64,000 nucleotides of DNA from Gadus chalcogrammus (GCF_026213295.1 NC_079412.1:20689121-20753120), one strand, 5' to 3'. Shown: positions 1-49,989, counted from the first letter of the stretch. The notes: generated from the sequence alone by a model not told the origin. Numbers and translations are program-made.

Positions 1-344
1 ACAAGAGGTAAGCCTCCCACACTGAGGCAAGTTTTTTGAAGTTTGCGTGATTATACTTGCGCCAACACGCGGCCCGAACATTCTCGCCACTTTTGGTGTG
101 GGCGTAGTTATCGGTCTCGGGATCAGAGAACTACTGAGTGATAGTGCAGTTACATTGTTTACAATGATGATTTGTGTTCAGGGATGTGTTCGTTTTTTGC
201 CCCATGACTTTTGTCAGTGTATTTCCGCCATAAACGTTGTATGCCTGTACGGGCTCTGGGTCGTGACACGATAGACTATTCGCTCTTAACCCGAGCAAAA
301 CAAAGTACCGGTACATTATAGGAGAGGAGTTTAGTGCAACTGAC

Positions 345-9024
<8,680 letters not shown>

Positions 9025-9631
9025 AGCAGACTGGAGACCTGGACACAAACACTACTACATATTCTTTCTACTGACAGTCAGTGATTGTTTATTCGCTGAT
9101 TTTCTAGGAGCTTCTTATTGCCGGTCACAGGGGGCTGTTGTCTCCGTTTAATTTGGTCGAGAGGCAGGGTGGTCTTTCCTAGAAGAGATTCATAGCCCCT
9201 CTCATTCTCAATGAGGAAGAGGATTCACAGATGACGTATCTAATAACTGTTCATCATTCAACACAGAATGCCTTATAGGGCTTCAAATGTGTCTGAGCAA
9301 GATCAATTTTACCGTGCGGATATCATACATACTAATCCCTATGCTGGTTATGCCACTTTGAAGGCATGTCCATATATGGACTTCCTCATGTTGTATGACA
9401 TCACAAGCAGATCTTTGATGCAGGACCACAGAGAAGAAGACCCAGGTCAAGATCACGTTTAAACACCTTCACTAACCAAGATGGCCATCTTCCTGTCTAA
9501 ATATTATAATCATAGTATCGCACGTCAAATATAACAACTGTTCATTCTATCCTAAGTACCTTTAAAATCATGCAAGGACACTTGAGATTTAGGACAAATC
9601 CTAATAAGGAAGAAAAAGAAATAGAAGTTCT

Positions 9632-9690
9632 TTAACCTAAACCGCTGACTCTATGATGAAAGATTCTGGGTTTCGATCCCCAATGTACAC
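9632..9690. other. tRNA-like relic conserved upstream of genes A and B
   Basis: A short block with a B-box-like TTTCGATCCCC is present here and again at about 30843-30902, in the putative 5' UTR introns of genes A and B. No complete cloverleaf can be drawn. It may be a tRNA-derived relic that was duplicated with the gene. Confidence 0.25.
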
Positions 9691-9955
9691 AGTCTAACCT
9701 GAGCCGTATCTCGCAAGAATCAAGTAAATTATTCAACAATAATTTTGACCAATTACTTAGCATCCATACATTTACTAACGTTTTTAAAGTGTTTTTAAAG
9801 AAAACTAACCGTCAACCTTTTGATAAGATTCAAAGTTATGTATATTCATGATATATCACAAAGTAAAGTCCAGTACCTTAGCCTTCTTCCTGCTGTGATA
9901 AAGTGCACCAAACCAAACCCTCTGACTCAGTAAGGAAATTATGGTGTGAACTTAC

Positions 9956-10009
9956 CAGTTGTACCACTTCCCCTCCCAGTTCATACTCCTCCCAGACTTA
10001 CGTCTTATA
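9956..10009 (-). promoter_or_regulatory. Putative promoter and 5' UTR exon end of gene A
   Basis: On the minus strand a TATAAG (10004-10009) precedes a GGAGG-rich segment that ends in a good donor (CAACTG then gtaagttc, boundary at 9956). The same block is conserved about 950 bp upstream of the gene B start exon (TATA at 31216-31221, donor at 31168). This suggests a non-coding first exon and an intron of about 0.9 kb. No transcript evidence is available, so this is inference from paralogue conservation. Confidence 0.35.
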
Positions 10010-10689
10010 CGCTGTTGTTCCGTGACCTGACTCAGTGATCAAGCATAATTGCTTTATTAAAATACGAACAATGGACAGAGAGCTGTGATGTGTAGAAACT
10101 CAGAGAAAAACAAAGCGACACTTAATTGCTCAATCAGCCTGTAGACATGTCACTGATGCAGCTCATTATTTACAGTAGCACATCAATACTGTGTTATCAC
10201 TGAAGAGGCTAATAAACATAACGAATAGAAACACATGAAGTAGAATATGCGTTCTCTTCTCCGTTTCTACTGAACGCCTCCATGTAGAATCCTCCTCCAA
10301 GCTTTAAAGAAAGATTTACATTTTGATTACGTGAACACTTTATTTGCTTCAGTACTATGAATATTCAAATCAGTATCGAAACAATGTCACCTGTGAAACA
10401 GAGGACGTGATGAAGGATGAGTCCCAACACGGTTCACCAGACGATTACACACACACACGTTCTGGTTTCATGAACACAACAGCACAACCGGTTCCCTCTG
10501 AAATGAAACGACAAGATGCAATCAATTAACAACAACCCACAGCGTGTGCAATAATTCTGCAGCACGGCTGAATTTGGGGAAATAGACTTCAGAAACAGTA
10601 TTAGGGGACCACCAAAACCTATATAAAAGGATCCAAAAAGGAGCATGTCATGGGATCTTTAATTCTCAGGGGAAAATGCAGTATTATCC

Positions 10690-12120
10690 CTCCTAACCCA
10701 TCATGTGCATCAACGGACAAGCCCCCCCCCCCCCCCTACCTCCAGGAGCTCCTCACACCCCAGACCACCTCACGCACCCTTCGCTCTGCATCAGCACACA
10801 CCCTCAGACCACCTCAGACCAAGCTCCGCACCCTGGGAGAACGGGCTTTCTCCGCTGCTGCCCCAAGACTATGGAACGCCCTCCCTGACCACCTGAAGGT
10901 CCCACAGACTGCAGCTGTTTTTAAAAGAAACCTTAATAATAATAATAATAATAATACATTTAATTTAGAGGCGCCTTTCAAGACACCCAAGGTCACCTTA
11001 CAGAGCATATAGTCATCATACATTTTTAAAAAAAAACAAGACATTGTGGAAAAAATAAATAAATAAACATAAGCAATAAGAAATAAAAAAAAACAAAAAA
11101 ACAAACAATCAAAACAGTGATAAGTTAGACGTTGTGTGCGAGTTTGAACAGGTGACTTTTGAGTTGTGACTTGAAGGTTGTAATGGTGTCTGACTGTTTT
11201 ATGTGTGGGGGGAGGGAGTTCCAGAGCCTGGGTGCTGAACAGCTGAATGACCGGGCACCCATTGTAGTGAGTCGTGATGTGGGGATACATAGTAGTCCAG
11301 CAGAGGTTGAGCGGAGGGAGCGGGAGGGAGTGTATTCTTGGAGGAGGTCGCAGAGATAACTGGGGGCTAGGTTGTGGAGAGCTTTGTAGGTGAGGAGTAG
11401 GGTTTTGTATTGGATGCGGTAGTGTACTGGGAGCCAGTGAAGTTGAATGAGGACAGGGGTGATGTGGTCAGATGATTTGGTGCGGGTGATGATCCGGGCG
11501 GCTGAGTTCTGAATGATCTGCAGTCTGTTGATGAGTTTGGTGGGGAGTCCGGTGAGGAGGGCGTTGCAGTAGTCTATGCGTGATGTGACAAATGAGTGAA
11601 CTAGGATTTCAGTGCTGGATTGGGTCAGTGATGGGCGGAGTCTGGCGATGTTGCGGAGGTGGAAGAATGCAGTCCGGGTGATGTTGTGAATATGGGGTGC
11701 GAATGAGAGGGTGTTGTCCAGGATGACGCCGAGGCTCTTGACTTTGGAGGAGAAGGGTACTGGGAATCCATCGATAATTATGAGTGGAGCTGGGGTGTGT
11801 TGTGATTTAGTGAGGGTGGATTTGACTTGACTTTGGAGGAGAAGGGTACTGGGAATCCATCGATAATTATGAGTGGAGCTGGGGTGTGTTGTGATTTAGT
11901 GAGGGTGGATTTGGATCCGATGAGCAGGGCCTCGGTCTTGTTTCCATTCCATTTTCCACCTTAAGACTTATCTTTTTAAAAAAGCCTTTTGCTAATTTCT
12001 CTTTTACTGTGTGTGTATTATATTTTTTAACAACCCTTTTTTCTCTCTTAAACTCTGTAGCACTTTGAGATTTTCGAATGTGAAGTGCTCTACAAATAAA
12101 ATGTATTATTATTATTATTG
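10690..12120 (+). mobile_element. L2-type LINE 3' fragment, split by a later insertion
   Basis: The plus strand encodes the typical C-terminal end of an L2-like reverse transcriptase (FSAAAPRLWNALPDHLK, then KRNL) up to 10936. It resumes at 11959 with codons for KTYLFKKAF and ends in an ATT-repeat tail at about 12100-12120, as L2 elements do. The middle is occupied by a second, inverted L2. Confidence 0.7.
10937..11958 (-). mobile_element. Second L2 LINE fragment inserted into the first, inverted
   Basis: The minus strand encodes an L2-type reverse transcriptase C-terminus (HWLPVHYRIQYKTLLLTYKA at about 11390-11440, then APRLWNSLPPH) and ends in a TTA-repeat tail at 10937-10955. The sequence ccttaa flanks both ends (10931-10936 and 11959-11964), consistent with a target duplication. 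An 89-bp internal tandem duplication occupies 11738-11915. No complete ORF remains. Confidence 0.72.
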
Positions 12121-12423
12121 CATTCATAACGATTTGTCATTAAAATTGGTTTTAATAACATTTCTAGCTTGAAATGTGCCTTTCTTTTCATAATCTTGTC
12201 ATCATCACTCAACAACAGTAATAGTCCATATACACTGAGCATGAATACCTGACATATGAGTGAGTCATGGCCTCGGCGGCCCACAGGGGGGCGCTGTTCT
12301 GTCTGGAGCACCTAGTGTCTGTTTGCTGAGCTGGGAAGATGAAATAAAATGGAAAAACATATGCCTGGTCTTCAAAATTCTGCATAACACAACCTCCTCC
12401 TTTAAACTCCTTCATAATCCAAC

Positions 12424-12640
12424 GTAACAGCAGCACTCAGATCACAAGAAGTACCACACAAGGTGACCTTCTAATCCCATTTAGCAAAAGCACATTTGGT
12501 CAACAATCATTTTCTGTTAGAGCAAATCAGAATTGGAATTCACTGCCTACCACTATCAAAGATATACATACACACTCCCCCTTACAGCACACCTTTAAAC
12601 ATGGCTGTCCGTCAACTATAACTGCACACATTAATCTCTG
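12424..12640 (+). mobile_element. LINE reverse-transcriptase C-terminal relic
   Basis: One frame reads RSTTQGDLLIPFSKSTFGQQ followed by FSVRANQNWNSLPTTIK, the shape of the C-terminal tail of CR1/L2/Rex-type LINE proteins. It is only a 70-residue relic in the gene A/gene B intergenic region. Confidence 0.45.
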
Positions 12641-14607
12641 TCAGAGGTGATGTGTCTGTTGTGTTCTGATGTGACAGTCATTGTTGCCACCGCAACATCT
12701 CTGCTACCTGCCTGCATGTTCTGTCTTGTATGTACTTTCAATGTGACCTCTGTGGCCTCTTTTCTCTTGTCTCCTGTGTATTGTTTTTGTTGCACGAACT
12801 GCCTTGAAGTCTCTCCCATCATCTGTGCTTGTTTGTTTGTTCTTGCTCCAATTGTGTGCAATGTGTTTGTTTGCAAAATAGGCTAAAGCTGCTCCTTTTA
12901 ATTTACAGTTCATCAAAGGGGACTGACCATGAAACTATAAACAAATCAACTAAAGACTAGTAGAGTAGTAGTCCCGATGGGTTTGGTTCAGGACCCAAGA
13001 CGTCTGGGAGCCTACCCTACATCCACAGTAATCTGAAATGGCTGTCCACCTAACCCCACAAGGCCCGTCCTATAAGTGTGTGTTGATTTAATAGGTGACC
13101 ATCTTTAGAACCATCACCCTGGCCTGTAGCCTTCTCGCATCAGAAACCTTAAGTTATACAAAAATGCAAAATGTTTTGTATTCTATATGATAATTATTAC
13201 GATTGCATATTAGCATGGACCCATAAGGCTTCCATAGAGTCATGACGTCAAAGGTAGTGACATCAGAAATACGGTCCAACTGTTTTCTTTTACCCTTATT
13301 TCGATTTCCCACCTTTGTTTGTATTGTTCACTTTTGTAATAAAAAAGGCCAAACTTATTCTAGAGACATTTCATTTTGAGAGTTAAGCTCATTGCTTCTA
13401 TAAGCTTACCAAGGGCTAACCCGTACTACAAACAAAAAGGGTAAACTCCTTGTGACCAAACTCCTCTGGTCTGATTCTGTGGTACGGTGGCCTGCTTGGG
13501 CCTTCTCGCACACACACACCCAGGCAAAGAAGGAGAGGTTCCTTCTTCTTCAGCTCAGCACCACCGCCTCAAACACTGACTTCTGTGTGCTGCAACATGG
13601 AAGCTCAGGGTCCTGTTAGACGCCACAGGGGAGGGGGTGTATCAACCAGCCTGCAGGGCTCATCTCTGGAGAGACGCCGATAGCTGGGGTCTGTTTCCTG
13701 TCGGGTCGCTTCTAGAATTCTCTCCATATTCTGTCACTCATTTGGCGTATGAGTCTGATTATGGAAATGAACTTGCTGGTATCCAGATTATTAATGATGT
13801 GCAGATGAAGCCTCTGTTGTGCTTTTGATTAAGTGTACCCCTAACCTTAAAGTGTAAACTGATCCTCTGCTGAACACATAAGAACATTCAATTGTTCCAC
13901 TGAGTTGTTTATTATCATGATGCTTTATTAACCAGTACAACAGAAAAATTGTTACACGTACACAATAAACACAAGGAATCAAACAACAGAAGAACATTAC
14001 TAATCATAAACAGGTGTGCACCTATCTATAATAACTGAACATGTTCTACTGCTGTGTTGTTCCCAACTGAACACAAGGAATCAATACTCAGTTTAAAGTC
14101 ATTCACAACATGATCAACATCTTTTCCCAGACTGCATGCATCATGAATATAATTTTACATTTGTTTTAAATCAGATTCTGTGTTAGGCTTATCAAAATAT
14201 AAACTGCTATCAGGACCTTTAGGTTGAATATGTTAATGTCGGAAAATATATAAAATATTGTAGTATAGACTCTTTTTTTAATTAACCATCAATCTATATT
14301 TTAAATACATTTGACATTAGAAATACAACCTTTGTAAAACCTGCTTGTTAAACCCGATGGAAGATCTTAAAAGTCTCTTCCTTTCATGGTTTATCAAGAT
14401 AAACTTTTCAGAAGCCCAATACAAGTTGTATAGCTGAGTACCTGTAATAAAATCAACCAAACACAATATGTTTGTGCATGTGAATATGCATGTGTGCATT
14501 CATATATGTGTGTTTATGTATACGTGTGTTTATATATACATTTGTTTGTGTGTTTGACTGCATATATGTGTGTTGAAATATGCATGTGTGTGTGTGTGTG
14601 TGTGTGG

Positions 14608-30259
<15,652 letters not shown>

Positions 30260-31215
30260 AGTAGACTGGAGACCTAGACACAAACACAACTACATATTCT
30301 TTCTATTGACATTCAGTGATTGTTTATTCTCTGCCTTCACAGGAGCTCATTATTCACAGTCATAGCGGCGGGCTGTTGTTTCTATTGACTTTGGGCAAGA
30401 GGCAGGGTGGTCCTTCCTAGATGCAGATTCATAGACTCATTCTCAATGAGGGAGAAGATTTGGAGATGACATTTCTAAGAACTATTTAATAACTATTCAT
30501 CATTCAACACAGAATGTCTCATCGGGCTTCAAATGTGTCTGATCAAGATCAAGTTTACCGTGCGTGCAGATATCATACCTGCTGTCCCCTGTGCTGGTTA
30601 TGCCACTTTGAAGGCCTGTCCATATATGTACTTCCTCATGTCTAATGACATCACAACCAGATCTTTGATGCAGGCCCACAAAGAAAAAGACCCAGGTCAA
30701 GATGACGTTTAAACACCTTCACTAACCAAGATGGCCATCTTCCTGTCTAAAAAATATGATCATAATATCGCTTCAAATATAACAACTGTTCATTCTGTCC
30801 TATACCTTTAAAGTCACTTAAGGACACTTGTGATAATCGAAGTAATTTAACCTAAACCGCTGACTATATGCTGAAAGATTCTGGGTTTCGATCCCCAATG
30901 TACAAACCTGTACCATATATAGCAAGAATCAAGTAAATTATTCAACAGTAATTTTTGACAAAGTGCTTCGCATCCATACATTGGCTAACGTTTGAAATTG
31001 TTTTTAAAGAAAACTAACCGTCAACCTATTGATAAGATTCAAAGTTATGCATATTCATAATCTATATCAAAGTTCAGTACAGTACCTTAGCCTTCTTCCT
31101 GCTGTGATAAAGTGCACCACACCAAACCCTCTGACTCAGTAACAAGGAAATTATTTTGTGAACTAACCAGTTGGACCACTTCCCCTCCCAGTTCATACTC
31201 CTCCCAGACTTACGT

Positions 31216-31221
31216 CTTATA
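31216..31221 (-). promoter_or_regulatory. Putative TATA box of gene B
   Basis: TATAAG on the minus strand sits in a block conserved with gene A. The downstream 5' UTR donor is gttagt at 31166-31167, where gene A has gtaagt. The upstream and downstream sequence (GTAAGTCTGGGAGGAG) is nearly identical in both genes. Confidence 0.35.
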
Positions 31222-31259
31222 GGTTGCTGTTCCATGACCTGACTCCGTGATCAAGAATA

Positions 31260-32647
31260 ATCGCATTGTTAAAATATGAACGATAGACAGAGAGCTGTGA
31301 TGTGTAGAAGCTCAAAGAAAAACAAAGAGACACTTGATAGTTCAACCAGCCTGTAGAGACATGTCACTGATGCAGCTCATTCTTTACAGCAGAACCAACA
31401 GGAACATAAATACCATGTTCACTGAAGAGACAAATAAACATAACGAATACACATGAAGTAGAATATGTCCTCTTCTCTGTTTCTAGTGAACACCTCCATG
31501 TAGAATCCTCCTCTTAAAGACAGATTAGTAATTTGTTTACATGAACAATTTATTTGCTTCAGTGTGAACGTATAAATCAGTAGAATCTATACAATGTCCG
31601 TCCGTCCTGCCGTCCCGGCTGCGGGACCAGAAGTTAAGGTGGGGGATGTGTTCTGGTCACTGTTAGCCCAAATGGAGGAACTGTATTATTGAACTTACAT
31701 GTATTGTATTTTTTTAATCATAAAAAAGAAAAAGACAAAAGAAAGCATTATTTAAAATAGAAAAGCATCAGCTGCTTGTTGCCCCAGGAGTCTTGTTGCC
31801 CCAGGAGTCTTGTTGCCCCAGGAGTCTTGTTGCCCCAGGAGTCTTGGGCCCCCACCTGGGAGTCTTGGTGCTCCTCAAACACAAACCTCTGTGTGTTTCA
31901 ACATGGACGCTCAGGGTCCTGTTAGACGGGGGGGGGGGGGTTAATCTCTGGAGAGACGCCAGTAGCTGGTGTCTGTTTCCTGTCGGGCCGCTTCTAGAAT
32001 TCTCTCCATATTCCGTCTCTCATCGGGCGTATGAGTCTGATTATGGAAATGCACTTGCTGGTGTCCTCATTATTAATTGGTAATGTTGGTAAAAGTCCCT
32101 TACCTGTACACAATAAACACTAGGACTCAAACAACAGAAGCAGCAGACATTATTAATCAAAAACATATCTTTAATAACTGAACATGTTCTGCTGCTGTGT
32201 TGTTCCCAACAGAACACAAGGAATCAATACTTTAAAGTCATTCACAACACGATCAAAAGCTTTTCCAAGACTGATATCTCAGGGCTCTGAGATATCAGAG
32301 CCCTTAAGCATGAAATGTCTGAAAATATACACAATATTGTAGTATAAACATGTTTAGATTTACCATCATTCAATAATTAAAATACATTTGACATTAGAAT
32401 TATAGTCTCTGTAAAACCTGCTTTGTTAACCTTATGGAGGATCTTAAAAGTATTTTTCAGAAGCCCAAGAAAGTGTAGAAAATGTACTCAACTGGATTAC
32501 AGTTGAGTACATGAACTTATATCACAAAAACACAATGTGTGTGTATGTGTCTGTGTGTTATACTATACATGTGTGTGTAGTCTGTGTGTGTGTGTGTTTA
32601 AGAATGTGTGCATGTGGATGCGCGCTGTTTGCATGTGTGTGTCAATA

Positions 32648-32697
<50 letters not shown>

Positions 32698-32941
32698 CGT
32701 GTATTTGTGTGTTTATGCATGTGTGCAGTATGCTTGCAGTATGTGTGCGTGCGCGCATGCTTTTATGTATGCATACATGTGTGTGCGCGCCCGTGTGTTT
32801 ATGTAGGCATTCATGTGTGTGCACACGTTTGCATGTGTTTGTGTGTGCATATTTGAATGTTTATATATGCATGTGTGTGTGTGTGTGTGTGTATGTGTGT
32901 GCACCGAATGTGTTAATATGTGTGTGCGCGTGCGTTTGTAT
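31260..32941. other. Intergenic region between gene B promoter and gene C 3' end
   Basis: No gene is seen. It contains a short tandem repeat of TTGCCCCAGGAGTC (31780-31850), the block 31880-32080 that matches 13560-13850, and a GT-rich degenerate stretch at 32540-32960 with a pure (GT)n run at 32655-32694. Confidence 0.6.
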
Positions 32942-44811
<11,870 letters not shown>

Positions 44812-45620
44812 CTTCAACACAACACACACACAACTTTGAATCAGTATCAGTATCAGACTGCAATTTTTATGCTGACAAGATAATACTTCTCAAAAGGCAG
44901 TTTCTAGGTGATCATCTTCATCTTGGCTAATTATATTACTTAAGATATTATAACTTGTTACTGAGATGTTTTTCTTGCCTCTGAATAACCTAATGCTTGA
45001 AACTAGAATAACAGAAATATAAAGCTGCTTGATCAACACTGACTAGAAAACTGCTTTGTCAAAGTCAGAACATCTGATTTCAAGCCTCTTATCCTTTCTA
45101 TCTGTCATATGAAGAACAGACTATGACCACATGGAGTTCACTGCTTCATCTTGACCAGAGCCTAGCAGTCATCTAGATTCTAGACAAAACAAGCACAGAA
45201 CAAATACACTTTTCATATCTGGGGAACTTCAAGCCTTAATGCTCATTTCAGATGTATTGCTCCAACAGATGGTTTGGTTTGGTGTTCACATTGTTTTGAA
45301 TGTGGCCAATATGATGAATGACGATCTTGAGTTAGGTCAAAATGAGGTCGCATTGTGAGAGATCCCACCTGAGTTGGATTCAGGACCTCATAAAGAAAGT
45401 AAAGAAAGCGGTATAAATCAGAAATTATCAGACTGACGCTCAAGGCACAGAGCGGGGCGTCACACAGACCAGATTGTGATTTGTGCTGTTCACACTGTTC
45501 TGAAAAAAATTGGATCGAAGCCTTTTCCCCCTTTAACATCTCCCGCCTTTGCCTCCCCCTTCTTCACCGCTGAAGAAGCCCCCCTCCATGTCTCTGACCG
45601 GTCACCCTCTAAATCCTCAC

Positions 45621-45674
45621 CTTTTCCCAAAAGACTGATTTCCATCTTTGAATTTAGCAGGTGGATCCATAGAC
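45621..45674 (-). pseudogene. Module exon cut by hAT-like element (duplicate copy)
   Basis: Same break and flanking sequence as at 42760-42813, so the element was already present when the 2.86-kb segment duplicated. Confidence 0.65.
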
Positions 45675-46316
45675 CGTTCGCACAACCTAGGGGGGCGCTG
45701 GGAACGTGATTTTCTTTTGTAATTTTTTGGGGGGGATTTTAAACTTTCATGGTTTTCAAAAGAAAATTGTGAAGAAATGGGCTACCTGACATAAATAGCC
45801 TATTTTCATTTATTGGTTTCTAACCCCTCTACCGTCTCAGATACTTTTTACTGTCTATGGGCAGTGTAACAGTGGTCATACAGCGCGGTTCGGTCCTGCA
45901 CACGCCCGGACTCCCGTTACATCAGCTATCGTCATGATCTCTATCGCTGATAAACATAAACCAAGTTCGTGGGTTAACAGTTCAATAACCAACACAATAC
46001 AATCAAACATGGGGCGATAGCAAAAAAACAAAACTAATTTTGTTTCATAGCACGTTTTCCTCCTTCCTCTTGCTGTTGTTAGGTTCCAGCTGCTCTGAGC
46101 GTAGTCTCCACGAAAAGACTGTTGCATTTCGAATACAAAATATATAGGCCTTATTAGGCCTCTGCGCGCGATCTGTTTTCGCGGTGCCCGTGTTGCCCGG
46201 GCCGCGGTGCCCGTGGTTCCAGGGCTGTGGTGCGCGCGTTACCTGGGCCGCCGTCACGGTGAATGAATGTTCAATCTAACCATTTCTTCCTCAACTCTTC
46301 TTTCTTGGCCAATAGA

Positions 46317-46396
<80 letters not shown>

Positions 46397-46400
46397 CTCT
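45674..46400. mobile_element. hAT-like element, duplicate copy truncated by the N gap
   Basis: Nearly identical to 42813-43541 with few substitutions. It ends in the (CT)n tract (46319-46400), where the assembly breaks. Confidence 0.55.
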
Positions 46401-46500
46401 NNNNNNNNNNNNNNNNNNNNNNNNNNNNNNNNNNNNNNNNNNNNNNNNNNNNNNNNNNNNNNNNNNNNNNNNNNNNNNNNNNNNNNNNNNNNNNNNNNNN
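46401..46500. other. Assembly gap (100 N)
   Basis: Exactly 100 N follow a (CT)n tract, and (GA)n occurs again at 46694-46791. A round 100-N gap usually has unknown true size, so missing gene C 5' exons could be here. Confidence 0.95.
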
Positions 46501-46693
46501 TTCCATTCTCTGCCAGAATGGAAATGTATTTTAGTTCTGCACTTAACAGAACTAAAATACAAAATGGATATGAGTCTATGAAAACCACCATTTACATTTA
46601 AACAGGACCAATGAAAAGATTTTGTTTGTGGACAGGAATAACAGTGGCTGTGTGTGTGAGTGAGAGACAGGCAAAGCAGTGGTTCAGTGACAG

Positions 46694-46800
<107 letters not shown>

Positions 46801-46899
46801 TGTTTAGGTGTGCAAGTGGTTAAGTTCTCCATCTTCAAATGTCCATTTTCCCTGTTGCCTTCACCATTTCATGTGAGTAAAACTGTGTGTGTGTGTGTG

Positions 46900-48012
<1,113 letters not shown>

Positions 48013-48317
48013 GTTGTTTAGAGCAGCGGTCTGTTATTAAAACAGCACAGCTGTCTATTATTAATAAACGGCAGTATGACGCGATTGACCAATCAGAAAC
48101 GTGTATCGATCGAAGACGCGTTAATACCTACCACCGGCTCCCCCTTTTACCTGAGCCAGCCCCTTGGCGGGCTGCCCTATAAGTTCTTCATCAGCAACTG
48201 TGTGAGACGGATTTGCTTTTTTGTTATCCGTCAGATGCGACGGGATAACCAACCGTTACCGGAAGTTTACAAGAGGCGAACACGCGCTGCCACGCGCCTC
48301 GAGGCGCCAGGACCGCG

Positions 48318-49571
48318 ATGCAAAGCGTCACGCACACGCGGCAGTGCGTGTGGCTGCTGGATTCAAAGAACAGCAGCGAGCCCCGCGACCAAGATGAGGA
48401 GCACCACCTGGACGCGGCGGCGTGCCTTTTCCTCGCCATCGTGCCCTACGAGGGTGCCGCGCGACTGCTCGCCGCCCTGTGCTCCTGCCTCGTGCTGCTG
48501 TCACTCCTCGTGAACGGCGTCACGCTATTAGGCCTCGAGCGCTCCCGCGAGCTGGCGTGGCAGCCGCGCTTTAACCTGCTGAAGAACCTGATCCTCAGCG
48601 ACCTCATCCAGACCGCTCTGCTGGGCCCCCCCCTCATCTACTCACTGATGCACAGGCGCACCATGGGCTTCAACCTGTGGTGCCACCTGCAGTACTTCTT
48701 GGGCACCACGACCATCTCGTGCAGCCTGCTCACCATCACGGGCATGGCGCTCGAGCGCTATCTGTACGTGTGCCAGGCGATCCGCTACCTGTCGATCCTG
48801 ACGCTGCTGCGCCTGCGCCTGGCGCTCTCCATGATCTGGGTGGTGTCCGTGGGGCTGGGGATCACGAGCGTGGTGCTGCTGGGGCTGGGCCACGAGCGCG
48901 AGGATGCGACCCGCGGCGTCACCTCGGGTCTCGTGTGCGAGCCGGACACAATGGAGAGGCAGATGGGTTTCCCACGCGCCTCTGCCGTGTTCCGGAAGGT
49001 AGTGTGCGCGCTGCTGCTGCTTATCTGTATCCTCGCGCACGGCTTCGCGTATTTGCGCATGTACCGGGACGCGCTCAACGCGGTGGTGCCCTTCAAAGCG
49101 GTGAACACGCGCGCGCGCAAGACGGTGCTGTTCTACTGCTGCATGCTACTGTTCCAGCTGCTGCCCGTGCTGCTCAAGGCCACGTCGGACGTGCTGTGGG
49201 AGTTCGAGGGCACCGGTGCCGCCATGCTGGAAAGAAACCCGCACGCGCCCTCCCTGTCCGCGGCGGTGCTGCACATGTCACTGGTGGCCATGACGCTCGT
49301 GCCGCCCTGCATCAACCCGCTCGTGTACGGCATGCGCAACAAGGAGGTGCGGCAGCTGCTGGCCCGGGCCACGTGCTGCTGCTGCATGAGCAACGGTCCG
49401 GGACCGTTAGCAGCCGATGACAGGCGGGCTCGCGCGAGGAGGAACGGAGGGAGGTCGCTGCTTGTGGGGCAGGGGGGGCTCGCGGTGGGGCATCTCGTGC
49501 AGAACCTCCCGAACGAGGACCTTGTGGGGAGGGGGGCGGCGGCGGGAGGTCAAGAGCGCGAGGCACTCTGA
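48318..49571 (+). CDS. Rhodopsin-class (class A) GPCR, odorant receptor 131-2-like or GPR148-like
   Basis: This intronless 417-residue seven-transmembrane receptor sits in the plasma membrane and signals through G proteins. The ligand is unknown. Visible landmarks are a sequon (N18-S-S), TM1 with LLVNGVTL, TM2 LILSDL (D95), extracellular C122, the ERY motif at 146-148 (GMALERYLYVCQAIRY), basic ends of TM5/TM6 (RARKTVLFYCC), and TM7 NPLVYGMRNKEV (333-344). A cysteine cluster CCCC near 353-356 is suited to palmitoylation. Similar features occur in fish receptors annotated odorant receptor 131-2-like and in GPR148. I cannot decide between them. The first ATG (48318) is taken. No splice site is needed. 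The coding sequence is markedly GC-rich compared with its AT-rich flanks. Confidence 0.82.
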   Translation: MQSVTHTRQCVWLLDSKNSSEPRDQDEEHHLDAAACLFLAIVPYEGAARLLAALCSCLVLLSLLVNGVTLLGLERSRELAWQPRFNLLKNLILSDLIQTALLGPPLIYSLMHRRTMGFNLWCHLQYFLGTTTISCSLLTITGMALERYLYVCQAIRYLSILTLLRLRLALSMIWVVSVGLGITSVVLLGLGHEREDATRGVTSGLVCEPDTMERQMGFPRASAVFRKVVCALLLLICILAHGFAYLRMYRDALNAVVPFKAVNTRARKTVLFYCCMLLFQLLPVLLKATSDVLWEFEGTGAAMLERNPHAPSLSAAVLHMSLVAMTLVPPCINPLVYGMRNKEVRQLLARATCCCCMSNGPGPLAADDRRARARRNGGRSLLVGQGGLAVGHLVQNLPNEDLVGRGAAAGGQEREAL

Positions 49572-49619
49572 ACGTTCCGTGTGAGTTGGCACTGGAGGCA
49601 TTTTGCGCGTACTGAAAGG

Positions 49620-49708
49620 TCGTAGTCATCATCCTCATCATCATCATCATCATCATCATCCTCATCATCATCATCCTCATCCTCATCATCATCATCATCA
49701 TCATACTA
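49620..49708. repeat. (CAT)n-type microsatellite in the GPCR 3' UTR
   Basis: About 28 CAT/CCT trinucleotides shortly after the GPCR stop at 49571. Confidence 0.9.
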
Positions 49709-49969
49709 AGTTTACAGTTCAGCGTCACACACGAATACAGGAATTGTTTTTATTTGTCAAAAAGAGGAAACGAACGAAACGGGGAGTAATGTTTTCAGAA
49801 TTAATCAACGGTCCTGACTCCTTCCCAAGGGGGAGACGATGCAAATATAGGCGTGTAAATAAGGAACGTGTTTACATGGGTTTAGATTCTTCAGGTTGTG
49901 TTAATCAGGCTTTTACTTTGATGCTGACAAGGACGAAGATGTGACTACACTGAATGCAGTCCAGGTCAT

Positions 49970-49980
49970 GTAATAAATAT
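49970..49980 (+). terminator. Possible polyadenylation signal of the GPCR gene
   Basis: AATAAA within GTAATAAATATAAATAG, about 400 bp after the stop codon. It is the first good hexamer downstream. Confidence 0.35.
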
Positions 49981-49989
49981 AAATAGAGA

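Larger units (their letters stand above)
10060..14607. other. Intergenic region between gene A promoter and gene B 3' end
   Basis: No host gene is seen here. It holds the nested L2 LINEs (10690-12120), the LINE relic (12424-12640) and a block at about 13560-13850 that is repeated downstream of gene C (31880-32080). That repeat marks it as part of the duplicated gene unit. A possible polyadenylation signal for gene B (AATAAA on the minus strand) lies at 13924-13929. Confidence 0.6.

Noticed and set aside
9632..9690. Functional tRNA gene upstream of gene A
   Set aside because: Only a B-box-like piece is present. No acceptor stem or anticodon arm can be formed.
49603..49944. Histidine-rich ORF after the GPCR
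   Set aside because: It is the translation of the trinucleotide repeat in the 3' UTR.
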